Shown here: positions 26,784-35,651 of the stretch, one piece after another
How positions within the stretch are numbered: position 1 is the stretch's first letter
How the letters are laid out: each line of letters opens with the position of its first letter
Assembly: GCF_947488185.1 (NCBI RefSeq)
Contig: NZ_CANKYM010000004.1
Coordinates: forward strand, 413,076-477,075
From: an uncultured Roseobacter sp.
GTDB taxonomy: Bacteria > Pseudomonadota > Alphaproteobacteria > Rhodobacterales > Rhodobacteraceae
DNA length: 64,000 nt
Direction of reading: 5' to 3'
Made by a program: the position numbers and the translations under genes
The notes under the pieces: model-generated
Databases searched by the model: none
The model's input: only the letters and a program-made list of their open reading frames with translations
What the model was told of the DNA's origin: nothing

Positions 26784-27293
26784 ATGCAGATGTCAGACAC
26801 CCGCCAGATTGCCGCAAGCCCCGCAGAGGTCTATGCGGCCTTGCTCAGTCCCGAGGTGCTGGAGGCCTGCGTGCCCGGCGCACAGGATGTGACCGGTTCT
26901 CCCGAAGAGGGGTTCGAGGCCACCGTGGTGCAAAAGGTCGGGCCGGTAAAAGCGACATTCAAAGGGGCGGTGACACTGTCGGACATGGTGCCTGACGAAT
27001 CCCTGACCATCAGCGGTGAAGGGAAGGGCGGTGCGGCGGGTTTTGCCAAAGGGGGCGCGGAGGTGCGCATGACTGCCAAGGATGGCGGCACGGAGCTGTC
27101 CTACGATGTTGAGGCCAAGGTCGGCGGTAAGCTGGCACAGTTGGGCAGCCGCATCATCGACGGGTTTGCCAAGAAGATGGCGGATCAGTTTTTCACCAAT
27201 CTGCAGACCGTTCTGGAAGGGCCTGCACCGGCGGCGGATACGCCGGAAGAGGAAAAGAAAAGCTGGCTTAAACGCATTACTGGCAAAAACTGA
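26784..27293 (+). CDS. CoxG-like SRPBCC-domain protein
   Basis: A 169-residue protein of the CoxG family (SRPBCC fold). It begins [20 protein letters not shown] and has the characteristic ACVPGAQDV and [18 protein letters not shown] blocks, then a charged tail. CoxG proteins accompany molybdenum hydroxylases and may recruit CO dehydrogenase to the membrane. No cox genes are adjacent, but xanthine dehydrogenase (another molybdenum hydroxylase) lies 23 kb away, so the partner is unclear. An SD-like AGAAGGAG lies 7 bases from the ATG. Confidence 0.87.
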   Translation: MQMSDTRQIAASPAEVYAALLSPEVLEACVPGAQDVTGSPEEGFEATVVQKVGPVKATFKGAVTLSDMVPDESLTISGEGKGGAAGFAKGGAEVRMTAKDGGTELSYDVEAKVGGKLAQLGSRIIDGFAKKMADQFFTNLQTVLEGPAPAADTPEEEKKSWLKRITGKN

Positions 27294-27432
27294 CCACGCG
27301 CGGGTTTACGGTTCTGCGCACAGTGGATTGCGGTTTTTTGCACAGATCTCCGCCGGAATTCGCGTCATTCGACACTGTTGTTTCGCGCGCGCGCGCCCTA
27401 GTTTCAGTGAATTGGCAAAGGAAAAGACCGGT

Positions 27433-28371
27433 ATGCAGCCCATTCTCGACATCGCAGACCTGCGCAAATCCTACGGTGACGGGTTCGAGGCGCTGAAAGG
27501 CGTCAGCCTGCGGATCGAGCCGGGGGAGATCATCGCGCTTTTGGGGCCGAACGGGGCGGGCAAGACGACGCTGATTTCGACGGTCTGTGGGATCACCACC
27601 GCGACCTCCGGGACGGTCGCCGTAGGGGGGCACGACATCATCCGGGATTTCAGGGCGGCCCGGTCGATGATCGGCCTGGTGCCGCAGGAGATCAATCTGG
27701 AGCCCTTCGAGCGTGTGATCAACACCGTGCGCTTTTCGCGCGGGCTTTTTGGCAAATCGCCGGATGAGGCCGCGATTGAGAAGATCCTGCGGCAGCTGTC
27801 GCTCTGGGACAAACGCAACAACCAGATCCGCGAACTGTCCGGCGGCATGAAACGCCGGGTGCTGATCGCCAAGGCGCTCAGCCACGAGCCGCGCCTGCTG
27901 TTCCTCGATGAACCCACGGCGGGTGTGGATGTGGAGCTGCGCAAGGACATGTGGGAGATCGTCGAGGGGTTGAAGGCAGATGGCGTGACCATCGTGCTGA
28001 CGACCCACTACATCGAAGAGGCCGAGGCGATTGCCGACCGGGTGGGGGTGATCGCCAAGGGCGAGTTGCTGTTGGTCGAAGACAAGGCGGATCTGATGGC
28101 GCGCATGGGGCAGAAACAGCTCGATGTGCAGCTCTCCGCGCCGCTGGAGGATGTGCCTGAAGCACTGGCAAAATATGATCTGACGCTCTGCGAGGGCGGC
28201 CGCACGCTGACCTACAGCTACGACACGCGCGCGGATCGGACCGGCATCACCAAACTGCTGCGCGATGTATCCGAAGCGGGGTTGGTGCTGCGCGACGTGG
28301 TCACGCGGCAGAGCAGCCTGGAGGACATATTCGTCGGCCTCGTGCATGAAGAAGAGGAGGCCACATCATGA
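27433..28371 (+). CDS. ABC-2 type transporter, ATP-binding protein
   Basis: A 312-residue ATPase of the NatA/CcmA kind. Walker [10 protein letters not shown] is at about 37-45, the signature [15 protein letters not shown] at about 138-152 and Walker [13 protein letters not shown]; the ~90-residue C-terminal extension is usual in drug- or polysaccharide-export ATPases. ATG at 27433 starts the family N-terminus; the ORF extends upstream out of phase with any known domain. It overlaps the permease gene by 4 bases. Confidence 0.9.
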   Translation: MQPILDIADLRKSYGDGFEALKGVSLRIEPGEIIALLGPNGAGKTTLISTVCGITTATSGTVAVGGHDIIRDFRAARSMIGLVPQEINLEPFERVINTVRFSRGLFGKSPDEAAIEKILRQLSLWDKRNNQIRELSGGMKRRVLIAKALSHEPRLLFLDEPTAGVDVELRKDMWEIVEGLKADGVTIVLTTHYIEEAEAIADRVGVIAKGELLLVEDKADLMARMGQKQLDVQLSAPLEDVPEALAKYDLTLCEGGRTLTYSYDTRADRTGITKLLRDVSEAGLVLRDVVTRQSSLEDIFVGLVHEEEEATS

Positions 28372-29129
28372 ACTGGACAGCTATCCGGGCAATTTACCTC
28401 TTTGAAATGGCGCGCTTTTTCAGGACGCTGGCGCAGAGCCTCATCTCTCCGGTGCTCTCCACGTCCCTCTACTTCGTGGTGTTTGGCGCGGCCATCGGCA
28501 GCCGGATTCAGGAGATCGAGGGGGTTAGCTATGGCGCTTTCATCGTGCCAGGGCTGATCATGCTCTCAGTGATCACGCAGGCGATTTCCAATGCGTCTTT
28601 CGGCATCTATTTCCCGAAGTTCATCGGCACGATCTACGAATTGCTGTCCGCCCCGGTGAATTTTCTGGAAATCGTCGCAGGCTATGTGGGGGCGGCGGCG
28701 ACCAAGGCGTTGTTCATCGGCATCATCATCCTGATCACCGCGTTTTTCTTTGTGGATGTGACCATCGCGCACCCGCTGGCCATGGTGGCCTTCCTGTTGC
28801 TGACCTGTCTGAGCTTTGCGCTTCTGGGCTTCATCATCGGCATCTGGGCAGGGAACTTCGAGCAGTTGCAACTGGTGCCCCTGCTTGTCGTCACACCGCT
28901 GGTTTTCCTTGGCGGTGCCTTTTATTCGATCTCGATGCTGCCCCCGGTCTGGCAGACGATTTCCTATTTCAACCCCGTCGTTTACCTGATTTCCGGGTTC
29001 CGCTGGGCGTTTTTCGGCAGTGCGGATGTGCCGATTGCCCTGTCCCTAATGGCGATTGCGGGGTTCACCGCCGCCTGCCTGCTGGTCATCGGTTGGATTT
29101 TCAAAACCGGGTGGCGTATCCGACAATAA
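28368..29129 (+). CDS. ABC-2 type transporter, permease
   Basis: A 253-residue permease with six predicted helices and the ABC-2 region around [29 protein letters not shown] and [17 protein letters not shown]. Together with the upstream ATPase it forms an exporter (NodIJ/DrrAB-like). ATGA coupling to the ATPase gene. The substrate is not predictable. Confidence 0.9.
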   Translation: MNWTAIRAIYLFEMARFFRTLAQSLISPVLSTSLYFVVFGAAIGSRIQEIEGVSYGAFIVPGLIMLSVITQAISNASFGIYFPKFIGTIYELLSAPVNFLEIVAGYVGAAATKALFIGIIILITAFFFVDVTIAHPLAMVAFLLLTCLSFALLGFIIGIWAGNFEQLQLVPLLVVTPLVFLGGAFYSISMLPPVWQTISYFNPVVYLISGFRWAFFGSADVPIALSLMAIAGFTAACLLVIGWIFKTGWRIRQ

Positions 29130-29198
29130 AGGCGCAGGATAAAACTCTCCGTCCTCCCCTCCTTGTTTGCAGGGGGTCGCCATTCTACATGGGGTCAC

Positions 29199-29996
29199 AT
29201 GAAACGCTGGATACCCTTTGTAAAATCGGACCCCACGGTCGCGATCATTCGTTTGTCGGGCATGATCAGCGCCTCCGGGCGCGGCACCCTGAATGACGCA
29301 AGCCTTGGCCCTGTAATCGAAAAAGCATTCTCACGCGGCAAACCGGAAGCGGTGGTGCTGGAGGTGAACTCGCCCGGTGGCAGCCCCGTGCAATCCTCGC
29401 TCATCGGCAGCCGTATCAGGCGGCTGGCCGAGGAGAAGGACGTGCCGGTGATCGCCTTTGTCGAGGACGTCGCGGCATCCGGGGGCTATTGGCTGGCTGC
29501 CGCAGCGGATGAAATCTATGCCGATGACAGCTCTGTTGTGGGCTCCATCGGGGTGATTTCCGCCTCTTTCGGCGCCCATGAGTTTCTGGTGAAACAGGGG
29601 ATCGAGCGGCGCGTTTACACGGCGGGTAAGTCGAAATCCATGCTCGACCCGTTCCGTCCGGAAAACCCCGAGGATGTTGCCCGGTTGAAAGAGTTGCTGG
29701 AAGACATCCACGTCAATTTCAAGGATCACGTCACTGCGCGCCGTAAAGGCAAAATGCCGGAAGACCGTGACCTTTTCACCGGTGAGATCTGGCTGGCCCG
29801 CAAGGCGGTTGAGTTGGGACTGATCGACGGGATCGGACATCTGAAACCGATGATGCAAGAGCGGTTCGGTGAGAAAGTAAAATTCCGCCGCTACGGCGTG
29901 CGCAAACCTTTCCTCGCCCGCTTTGGCGCGCAGATCATGGGTGACGCGCTGCACGGCATCGAAGAGCGCAGCGCCTTTGCGCAGTTCGGACTATAG
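29199..29996 (+). CDS. S49-family signal peptide peptidase-like protease (SohB/SppA short form)
   Basis: A 265-residue S49 protease without a clear N-terminal membrane helix. The nucleophile Ser lies in EDVAASGGYWLAAAADEI (about residue 97) and the general-base Lys in YTAGKSKSMLDPF (about 146-150), the Ser-Lys dyad arrangement of SppA. LEVNSPGGSPVQS is the oxyanion-side strand. It would degrade signal peptides or membrane fragments. ATG at 29199 gives MKRWIPFVKSDP as in relatives. Confidence 0.9.
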   Translation: MKRWIPFVKSDPTVAIIRLSGMISASGRGTLNDASLGPVIEKAFSRGKPEAVVLEVNSPGGSPVQSSLIGSRIRRLAEEKDVPVIAFVEDVAASGGYWLAAAADEIYADDSSVVGSIGVISASFGAHEFLVKQGIERRVYTAGKSKSMLDPFRPENPEDVARLKELLEDIHVNFKDHVTARRKGKMPEDRDLFTGEIWLARKAVELGLIDGIGHLKPMMQERFGEKVKFRRYGVRKPFLARFGAQIMGDALHGIEERSAFAQFGL

Positions 29997-30001
29997 ATTT
30001 T

Positions 30002-30172
30002 ATGATTTTCAAGATCGTCACCCTTTTCCTGGTCGTCATGGGCGTCCTTGCGATGTTCGGCAAGATGCACTGGCTGGGGGGTAAACGCCTTGAAAATGCC
30101 AAATGCCGCCGCTGCGGGCGGTATCAGATTGGGCGTGGTCCCTGTTCCTGCGGCAAAGGTGGGACTGCATGA
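30002..30172 (+). CDS. Small membrane-anchored zinc-ribbon protein (56 aa)
   Basis: A 56-residue ORF with one N-terminal hydrophobic helix (IVTLFLVVMGVLAMFG, about 5-20) and a C-terminal CRRCGR...CSCG motif, four cysteines in CxxC-x10-CxC spacing that could bind zinc. Its TGA overlaps the ATG of the antiporter gene (ATGA), and it starts 5 bases after the protease stop, so it sits in a tight operon, which supports it as real. Function unknown. Confidence 0.7.
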   Translation: MIFKIVTLFLVVMGVLAMFGKMHWLGGKRLENAKCRRCGRYQIGRGPCSCGKGGTA

Positions 30173-31119
30173 TCATGCCATGGCTCCTGTGCGGCTTCGG
30201 CCTTGTGCTGCTGCTGCTGGCCGGGGACGCGCTGGTCAAGGGTGCGGTCAATGTATCGCTGCGCCTAGGTGTGCCTGCGCTGATTGTCAGCCTGACAATC
30301 GTCGCTTTTGGAACATCCGCGCCCGAACTGCTGATCTCCGTGCAGGCCATCCGGGATAACGCGCCGGGGCTGGCCCTGGGCAATGTGGTGGGCTCAAACA
30401 CGGCAAACATCCTGCTGGTGCTGGGCGTGCCCGCGCTGTTGGCGACCATGCACACATCCGAGTGCAACACACGCAAGACCTACAACATCATGATCGCGGC
30501 AAGCCTGCTGTTCATTGCGCTGGCGTTTCGCGGGGTGTTCGACTGGATCGCGGGCACGGTATTGCTCTTGGGGCTCGCCCTGATGCTCGGGGATGCATTC
30601 CGGGACGCGCACCTGCACCGTCAGGCCTGCAAGGGCGCGCCGGAAGACGAGCCGGAGGGTGCTGATCCGGACATGCCTTGGTGGCGTATCGTCGTCTTTC
30701 TGGTGCTGGGATTGATCGGCCTGCCTCTGGGCGCCGATCTTCTCGTGGACAATGCGACCATCATTGCCAAGCAATACGGCGTTTCAGATACCGTGATAGG
30801 ACTGACACTGGTGGCGATCGGTACCTCGTTGCCGGAACTGGCCACGACGGTGATGGCGGCTTTGCGTCGGCAGGCAGATGTCGCCCTGGGCAATGTCATC
30901 GGGTCGAACATGTTCAACCTGCTGGCCATCATCGGGATCGCCAGTTTCGTGGGCCCGATCCCTGTTGATCCCGGGTTCCTGGCCTTCGATCTCTGGGTCA
31001 TGCTGGGGGCCTCTGTCCTTTTGCTGCCTTTCGTCTATCTAAGCTGGAACATCACGCGGTTCTGGGGCGTGATCCTGAGTGGGCTTTACGTGTCCTATCT
31101 GGTGATCGTGCTCAGCTAG
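30169..31119 (+). CDS. CaCA-family sodium/calcium antiporter (YrbG-like)
   Basis: A 316-residue membrane antiporter with two inverted repeats, each carrying the alpha motif: SLTIVAFGTSAPELLIS with NVVGSNTANI in the first and GLTLVAIGTSLPELATT with NVIGSNMFNL in the second. The acidic residues in GTSxPE bind the cation. An acidic cytoplasmic loop (GAPEDEPEGADPD) separates the halves. It is expected to export calcium in exchange for sodium or protons. Confidence 0.93.
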   Translation: MIMPWLLCGFGLVLLLLAGDALVKGAVNVSLRLGVPALIVSLTIVAFGTSAPELLISVQAIRDNAPGLALGNVVGSNTANILLVLGVPALLATMHTSECNTRKTYNIMIAASLLFIALAFRGVFDWIAGTVLLLGLALMLGDAFRDAHLHRQACKGAPEDEPEGADPDMPWWRIVVFLVLGLIGLPLGADLLVDNATIIAKQYGVSDTVIGLTLVAIGTSLPELATTVMAALRRQADVALGNVIGSNMFNLLAIIGIASFVGPIPVDPGFLAFDLWVMLGASVLLLPFVYLSWNITRFWGVILSGLYVSYLVIVLS

Positions 31120-31131
31120 GAGGGAGTGGGC

Positions 31132-31911
31132 ATGGCGACAGCATTGGTAACCGGTGCGGGGCACCGGATCGGACGCGCAATCGCGCTTTATCTTTCAGGG
31201 CGGGGGTTTGATGTGGCGGTGCACTACGCCTCTTCCCATCAGGGCGCGCAGGAGACGGTATCCGGTATCGAGGCAGCAGGGGGCCGGGCCGTGGCACTGC
31301 AGGCCGATCTGTTGAAGGATGCGGAGACCGGGGCGCTCTTTGACGCGGCTGTGAAGGCATTTGGCGGACCTGTAACCTGCCTGGTGAATAATGCCTCGAT
31401 CTTTGAATATGATACGCTGGCAACCGCCACGCGGGAGAACTGGGATCGCCACATGCAGAGCAATCTGCGCGCGCCTTTTCTGTTGATGCAGCGCGTGGCG
31501 GGGCAGGGGCTCGCGCCGGTGATCGATGACGCAGGGGAGCCACAGGCGGCAGGCCTTATCGTGAACATGATTGATCAGCGGGTTCGCAAGCTGACCCCGG
31601 AGTTCATGACCTACACGCTCGCCAAAATGGGTCTCTGGGCGCTGACACAAACCGCGGCCCAGGCCCTTGCTCCGGCGATCCGGGTCAACGCCATCGGGCC
31701 GGGCCCGACGCTGCGGGGGGGGCGCCAATCGACAGAACACTTTGCCAAACAGCGTGCAGCGACCACGCTGGAAAGGGGCTCGAACACACAGGATATGACT
31801 GCGGCGCTCGGCTATTTTCTGGATGCTCCTGCCGTCACCGGTCAGTTGCTCTGCGTAGATGGTGGACAGCATCTGGCGTGGCAGACACCGGATGTGCTGG
31901 GTGTGGAATAA
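31132..31911 (+). CDS. Short-chain dehydrogenase, pteridine reductase-like
   Basis: A 259-residue SDR. The nucleotide loop TGAGHRIG (about 7-14) fits TGx3RxG, the signature of pteridine/dihydromonapterin reductases (PTR1/FolM) rather than the common TGxxxGxG. NNAS is at about 84-87 and the catalytic YTLAK at about 163-167. Likely an NADPH-dependent reductase of a pterin cofactor, consistent with the nearby molybdopterin genes, though not proof. AGGAGGG precedes the ATG by 7 bases; the start two codons earlier (GTG) is less likely. Confidence 0.85.
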   Translation: MATALVTGAGHRIGRAIALYLSGRGFDVAVHYASSHQGAQETVSGIEAAGGRAVALQADLLKDAETGALFDAAVKAFGGPVTCLVNNASIFEYDTLATATRENWDRHMQSNLRAPFLLMQRVAGQGLAPVIDDAGEPQAAGLIVNMIDQRVRKLTPEFMTYTLAKMGLWALTQTAAQALAPAIRVNAIGPGPTLRGGRQSTEHFAKQRAATTLERGSNTQDMTAALGYFLDAPAVTGQLLCVDGGQHLAWQTPDVLGVE

Positions 31912-32194
31912 GCACTGCCGAATGAAAGTTTTGCACGGGCTTAATGAGTGTTACAAATTCGTTACCAAAATGCCTTTGTTTTCAAAAACTTGCACTGTGC
32001 ATAAGAAAATATTATTTGAAAACAAAGACTTGAGTAATTGCCTACTTTTTAGGCAAATCGCTGAAATGCCCCAATTGCAAAGGAAAAATCCGAATGCCTG
32101 GAAGTTATCGGCAGAGTTATCCACATGATCCGTGGACAGCTTATCCCTTGCAGTCCCTTCACCTACAGTGCAGCCAAGGCTAAGAATCAGGCCT
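31912..32194. promoter_or_regulatory. AT-rich uvrC leader with inverted repeats and DnaA boxes
   Basis: This interval is far more AT-rich than its surroundings. CTTTGTTTTCAAA (31974-31986) and TTTGAAAACAAAG (32015-32027) form a perfect 13-bp inverted repeat around a 28-nt loop; TTGCCTA/TAGGCAA (32038-32056) forms a second hairpin. TGTGCATAA (31996-32004, minus) and TTATCCACA (32117-32125, plus) both match the DnaA consensus TTATNCACA. It holds the uvrC promoter and perhaps the terminator of the SDR gene. No gene is supported. Confidence 0.55.
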
Positions 32195-34078
32195 ATGGAT
32201 ATGTCAGACCAGCATGAGACGCAGCCTAAGGATGTGGCGACCGGTTACGAGGTAATCCAGAGTTACCTGAAGACACTGGATAGCTCGCCGGGGGTGTACC
32301 GCATGCTCGATGCTGAAAGCCGTGTGCTTTACGTTGGCAAGGCGCGTAATTTGCGCGCGCGGGTGAGCAATTATGCACGCCCTTCGGGACACTCTGCGCG
32401 GATCGCGCGGATGATCTCGATGACCGCGTCGATGATGTTCCTGACAACGCGCACCGAGACTGAGGCGCTGCTGCTGGAGCAGAACCTGATCAAGCAGCTC
32501 AAGCCCAAGTTCAACGTGCTGCTGCGCGACGACAAGAGCTTTCCGAACATCCTGGTGACGGCGGATCATGATTTTCCGCAGATCAAGAAACATCGGGGCG
32601 CGAAGAAGGAAAAGGGGGCGTATTACGGGCCCTTTGCCAGCGCGGGCGCGGTGAACCGGACGCTGAACCAGTTGCAGCGGGTGTTCTTGTTGCGCGACTG
32701 CTCCAACGCCATGTTCGAGAGCCGGACGCGGCCCTGTCTGCAATTTCAGATTAAGCGGTGCAGCGCGCCTTGTGTGGGCAAGATCAGCGCCGAGGACTAT
32801 GGCCAGACGGTGCGCGATGCGGAGAAGTTCCTGACTGGCAAGACAACGGATATTCAGGCACGACTGGCGGCCGAGATGAGCGCGGCGTCGGAGGCGATGG
32901 CGTTCGAGCGGGCCGCTGCCCTGCGCGACCGGATCAAGGCGCTGACGCAGGTGCAGACGGCGCAGGGGATTAACCCGCAGAGCGTGGCGGAGGCGGATAT
33001 CATCGCGCTGCACATGGATGGGGGGCAGGCTTGTGTTCAGGTGTTTTTCATCCGCGCCAACCAGAACTGGGGCAACAAGGATTACTATCCGCGCGTCGGG
33101 CCGGATGTGGATGCGTCGGAGGTGCTGGAGGCCTTCATCGGGCAGTTTTACGACACGCGAGAGCCGCCTCGGCAGCTGATCCTGAGCAATGAGATCGAGA
33201 ACCCGGACCTGATGGCCGAGGCGCTGACCGGGAAGTTGAGGCGCAAGGTTGAGTTGATGGTGCCGCAGCGGGGAGAGAAGGCGGAGCTGATCGAGTCCGC
33301 GCTCAGGAATGCGCGCGAGAGCCTGGCCCGCAAGATGGCGGAGACGGCCACGCAGGCGCGGTTGATGAAGGGGGTGGCGGAGGCCTTTGCGCTTGAGGCG
33401 CCGCCGGAGCGGATCGAGGTTTATGACAACAGCCACATCCAGGGTGCCTTTGCGGTGGGCGCGATGATCGTGGCGGGGCCTGAGGGGTTCATAAAGAACC
33501 AGTACCGCAAGTTCAATATTCGTGGCGAGGCGCTGACGCCCGGGGATGATTTCGGGATGATGAAAGAGGTGCTGACGCGGCGGTTCAAGCGGCTGATCAA
33601 GGAAGACCCGGAGCGCCGCGACGGGCAGTGGCCGGATCTGTTGCTGATCGATGGCGGGGCCGGGCAGGTCAGTGCCGTGCGCGAGATCATGGAAGGTTAC
33701 GGTGTGGGGGATATCCCCATGGTGGGCGTGGCCAAGGGGATCGACCGGGACGCGGGCAAGGAAGAGTTTTACCGCACCGGCAAGCAGCCCTTTGCGCTGC
33801 GGCACAATGATCCGGTGCTCTATTTCATCCAGCGGATGCGGGATGAGGCGCACCGCTTTGCCATCGGGACGCATCGGGCCAAACGGGCGAAATCGGTGGG
33901 GGCCACGCCTTTGGACGACGTGCCGGGTGTGGGGGCGGCTCGGAAGCGGGCGCTGCTGGCGCATTTCGGGTCGGCCAAGGCGGTGGCGCGGGCGAATCTC
34001 AGTGACCTGAAGGCCGTTGAGGGGGTGTCGGGCGCGCTCGCTGAAAAAATCTATGACTTTTTCCACGAGCGCGGGTGA
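32195..34078 (+). CDS. uvrC: Excinuclease ABC subunit C
   Basis: A 627-residue nuclease that makes both incisions in nucleotide excision repair. The GIY-YIG domain lies near 25-105 (PGVYRMLDAESRVLYVGKARNLRARV), a UVR-type motif near 205-245 (AMAFERAAALRDRIKAL), the RNase-H-like second nuclease with IEVYDNSHIQGAFAVGAMIV and DLLLIDGGAGQ, and two helix-hairpin-helix motifs at the C-terminus (DVPGVGAARKRALLAHFGS). The start is ATG 32195 or 32201; neither has a strong SD. Confidence 0.96.
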   Translation: MDMSDQHETQPKDVATGYEVIQSYLKTLDSSPGVYRMLDAESRVLYVGKARNLRARVSNYARPSGHSARIARMISMTASMMFLTTRTETEALLLEQNLIKQLKPKFNVLLRDDKSFPNILVTADHDFPQIKKHRGAKKEKGAYYGPFASAGAVNRTLNQLQRVFLLRDCSNAMFESRTRPCLQFQIKRCSAPCVGKISAEDYGQTVRDAEKFLTGKTTDIQARLAAEMSAASEAMAFERAAALRDRIKALTQVQTAQGINPQSVAEADIIALHMDGGQACVQVFFIRANQNWGNKDYYPRVGPDVDASEVLEAFIGQFYDTREPPRQLILSNEIENPDLMAEALTGKLRRKVELMVPQRGEKAELIESALRNARESLARKMAETATQARLMKGVAEAFALEAPPERIEVYDNSHIQGAFAVGAMIVAGPEGFIKNQYRKFNIRGEALTPGDDFGMMKEVLTRRFKRLIKEDPERRDGQWPDLLLIDGGAGQVSAVREIMEGYGVGDIPMVGVAKGIDRDAGKEEFYRTGKQPFALRHNDPVLYFIQRMRDEAHRFAIGTHRAKRAKSVGATPLDDVPGVGAARKRALLAHFGSAKAVARANLSDLKAVEGVSGALAEKIYDFFHERG

Positions 34079-34205
34079 TCCGAAGGCCGCGCTTGCGCGC
34101 GACACCATGCTTGGGTTGGGTGCTTGCGGCGATTGGGGCGTGCCATATGGAGCAGTGCTGCGGTTGCCGCTTTCGCCTAGATTTTGCGCGTTGTAGGGTG
34201 GCGGC

Positions 34206-34877
34206 ATGATTTTGACCCTGCCGAATATACTGACCATTGTCAGGCTGGTGGCCGCGCCCATGGTGGCGGTGATGTTTTTGTACTTCACGAGACCTTACGC
34301 GGATTGGTTTGCACTGGTGCTGTTTATCTCGGCGGCGGTCACCGATTGGTTCGATGGTTATCTGGCGCGGGCTTGGAAGCAGGAGACCAAGCTGGGCGCG
34401 ATGCTCGACCCGATTGCCGACAAGGCGATGGTGGTGATTGCGCTGATGGTGATCGTGGGGTTTTCCGACGTGTACTGGACGCCGTGGCTGGTGCTGCCGG
34501 CGACGGTCATCCTGTTTCGGGAGGTTTTTGTCTCGGGTCTGCGCGAGTTTCTGGGCGATACGGCGGGGGTGTTGAAGGTTACGCCTTTGGCCAAGTGGAA
34601 GACCACCGCCCAGATGGTCGCGATTGCAGTGCTGTTTTCGCGGGGCATTTTCGAGCACCATCTGGTGATGAGCAGCTTTGGCATGGACCCTGCGCTGATC
34701 GAGCAGGTGATGCGGGGCGAGGTAGAGGATGTGAACGGGCTGCGCGGGTATTACCACGCCATGGTGTGGTCCGGGCGGGTTGGTCTGTGGATGCTGTGGA
34801 TCGCGGCGGCCATGACGTTGATATCGGGCTTTGATTACTTCAGGAAATCGGCCCCCTATCTGAAGGATGAACTGTGA
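34206..34877 (+). CDS. pgsA: CDP-diacylglycerol-glycerol-3-phosphate 3-phosphatidyltransferase
   Basis: A 223-residue integral membrane enzyme making phosphatidylglycerol phosphate. The CDP-alcohol phosphatidyltransferase motif Dx2DGx2ARx8Gx3Dx3D is present as DWFDGYLARAWKQETKLGAMLDPIADK around residues 47-70. The N-terminus LPNILTIVRL is typical. An unusual ~40-residue insert (MDPALIEQVMRGEVEDVNGLRGY) lies near 160-185. It is followed by moaD with overlapping stop/start. Confidence 0.94.
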   Translation: MILTLPNILTIVRLVAAPMVAVMFLYFTRPYADWFALVLFISAAVTDWFDGYLARAWKQETKLGAMLDPIADKAMVVIALMVIVGFSDVYWTPWLVLPATVILFREVFVSGLREFLGDTAGVLKVTPLAKWKTTAQMVAIAVLFSRGIFEHHLVMSSFGMDPALIEQVMRGEVEDVNGLRGYYHAMVWSGRVGLWMLWIAAAMTLISGFDYFRKSAPYLKDEL

Positions 34878-35122
34878 TGAATGTATTGTATTTTGCCTGG
34901 GTGCGCGAGCGCATCGGTCTGCCGCGCGAAGAGGTGGACAGCACTGCCGAGACGGTCTCTGAACTGGTCGATGAGTTGGTGGCGCGCGAAGAGCGTTATG
35001 CGGCGGCCTTTGCGGACCGGTCCGCCTTGCGGGTGGCGATTGATCAGGAGTTGCGCGATTTCGATGCGCCGCTGGCCGGGGCCCGCGAGGTGGCGTTCTT
35101 CCCACCGATGACGGGGGGCTGA
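34877..35122 (+). CDS. moaD: Molybdopterin synthase small subunit MoaD
   Basis: An 81-residue ubiquitin-like sulfur carrier ending in the essential Gly-Gly (FFPPMTGG), which is thiocarboxylated and donates sulfur to precursor Z. ATG at 34877 shares its A with the pgsA TGA; a GTG three bases earlier is also possible. moaE follows 5 bases later. The cofactor would serve xanthine dehydrogenase in this window. Confidence 0.94.
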   Translation: MNVLYFAWVRERIGLPREEVDSTAETVSELVDELVAREERYAAAFADRSALRVAIDQELRDFDAPLAGAREVAFFPPMTGG

Positions 35123-35127
35123 GCGCG

Positions 35128-35571
35128 ATGCGCATTCTGGTACAGGAGGCGCCGTTCGATCTGGGTGCGGAGAGCGCGCGCTTTGCGGCCGGTCACACGG
35201 ATATCGGGGCGGTGGTCACCTTTACCGGCGTGGTGCGCGACAGCGACGAGGCCCCCTTGCAGGTCATGGAGATCGAGCACTATCCCGGCATGACGGAACG
35301 GTCGCTGACCGAGATCGCGCAGGAGGCGCAAACCCGCTGGTCCCTCGGCGATGTGCTGGTCATTCATCGCTACGGCGCTTTGAAACCCGGGGAGATGATC
35401 ATGATGGTTGCCACCGCTGCGCGGCACCGCAAGGATGCCTTTGAAGCCGCGGAATTCCTGATGGACTATCTGAAATCGCGCGCGCCCTTCTGGAAATGCG
35501 AGGTGACGGCGGCTGGCACCGATTGGGTGCCCGCAAAAGAGGAAGATGAAGACGCGCTCAACCGCTGGTGA
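35128..35571 (+). CDS. moaE: Molybdopterin synthase catalytic subunit MoaE
   Basis: A 147-residue large subunit of molybdopterin synthase. Conserved blocks are GAVVTFTGVVRD (about 30-41), MEIEHYPGMTE, VLVIHRYGALKPGE and the catalytic LKSRAPFWKCEV with the lysine near residue 128. Adjacent to moaD, forming the complete heterotetrameric enzyme. Confidence 0.95.
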   Translation: MRILVQEAPFDLGAESARFAAGHTDIGAVVTFTGVVRDSDEAPLQVMEIEHYPGMTERSLTEIAQEAQTRWSLGDVLVIHRYGALKPGEMIMMVATAARHRKDAFEAAEFLMDYLKSRAPFWKCEVTAAGTDWVPAKEEDEDALNRW

Positions 35572-35576
35572 GCCAA

Positions 35577-35590
35577 TTGACGTGCATCAA
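35577..35590 (+). promoter_or_regulatory. FNR/FnrL-type box upstream of uspA
   Basis: TTGAC-GTGC-ATCAA matches the FNR consensus TTGAT-N4-ATCAA at nine of ten positions. It is centred 68 bases before the uspA ATG, compatible with a class II activator site if the leader is about 27 bases. Universal stress genes are known FnrL targets in Rhodobacteraceae, so induction at low oxygen is likely. Confidence 0.7.
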
Positions 35591-35651
35591 AGCGGGGTGT
35601 AATCACAGGCCCTAGTCTCCTGTCGAACCTGACAAAGAGGAGACAGGAGCG

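Noticed and set aside
27384..27396. CGCGCGCGCGCGC run as a regulatory or Z-DNA element
   Set aside because: A 13-base alternating run is not surprising in a genome this GC-rich, and nothing else marks the site.
31912..32194. Chromosomal replication origin
   Set aside because: Only two consensus DnaA boxes and none of the usual alphaproteobacterial origin neighbours (hemE, parAB, gidAB, dnaA) are nearby.
32204..34288. 694-codon minus-strand ORF opposite uvrC
   Set aside because: A shadow of the high-GC uvrC frame: Arg/His/Leu-rich, no domains, while the plus strand is unmistakable UvrC.
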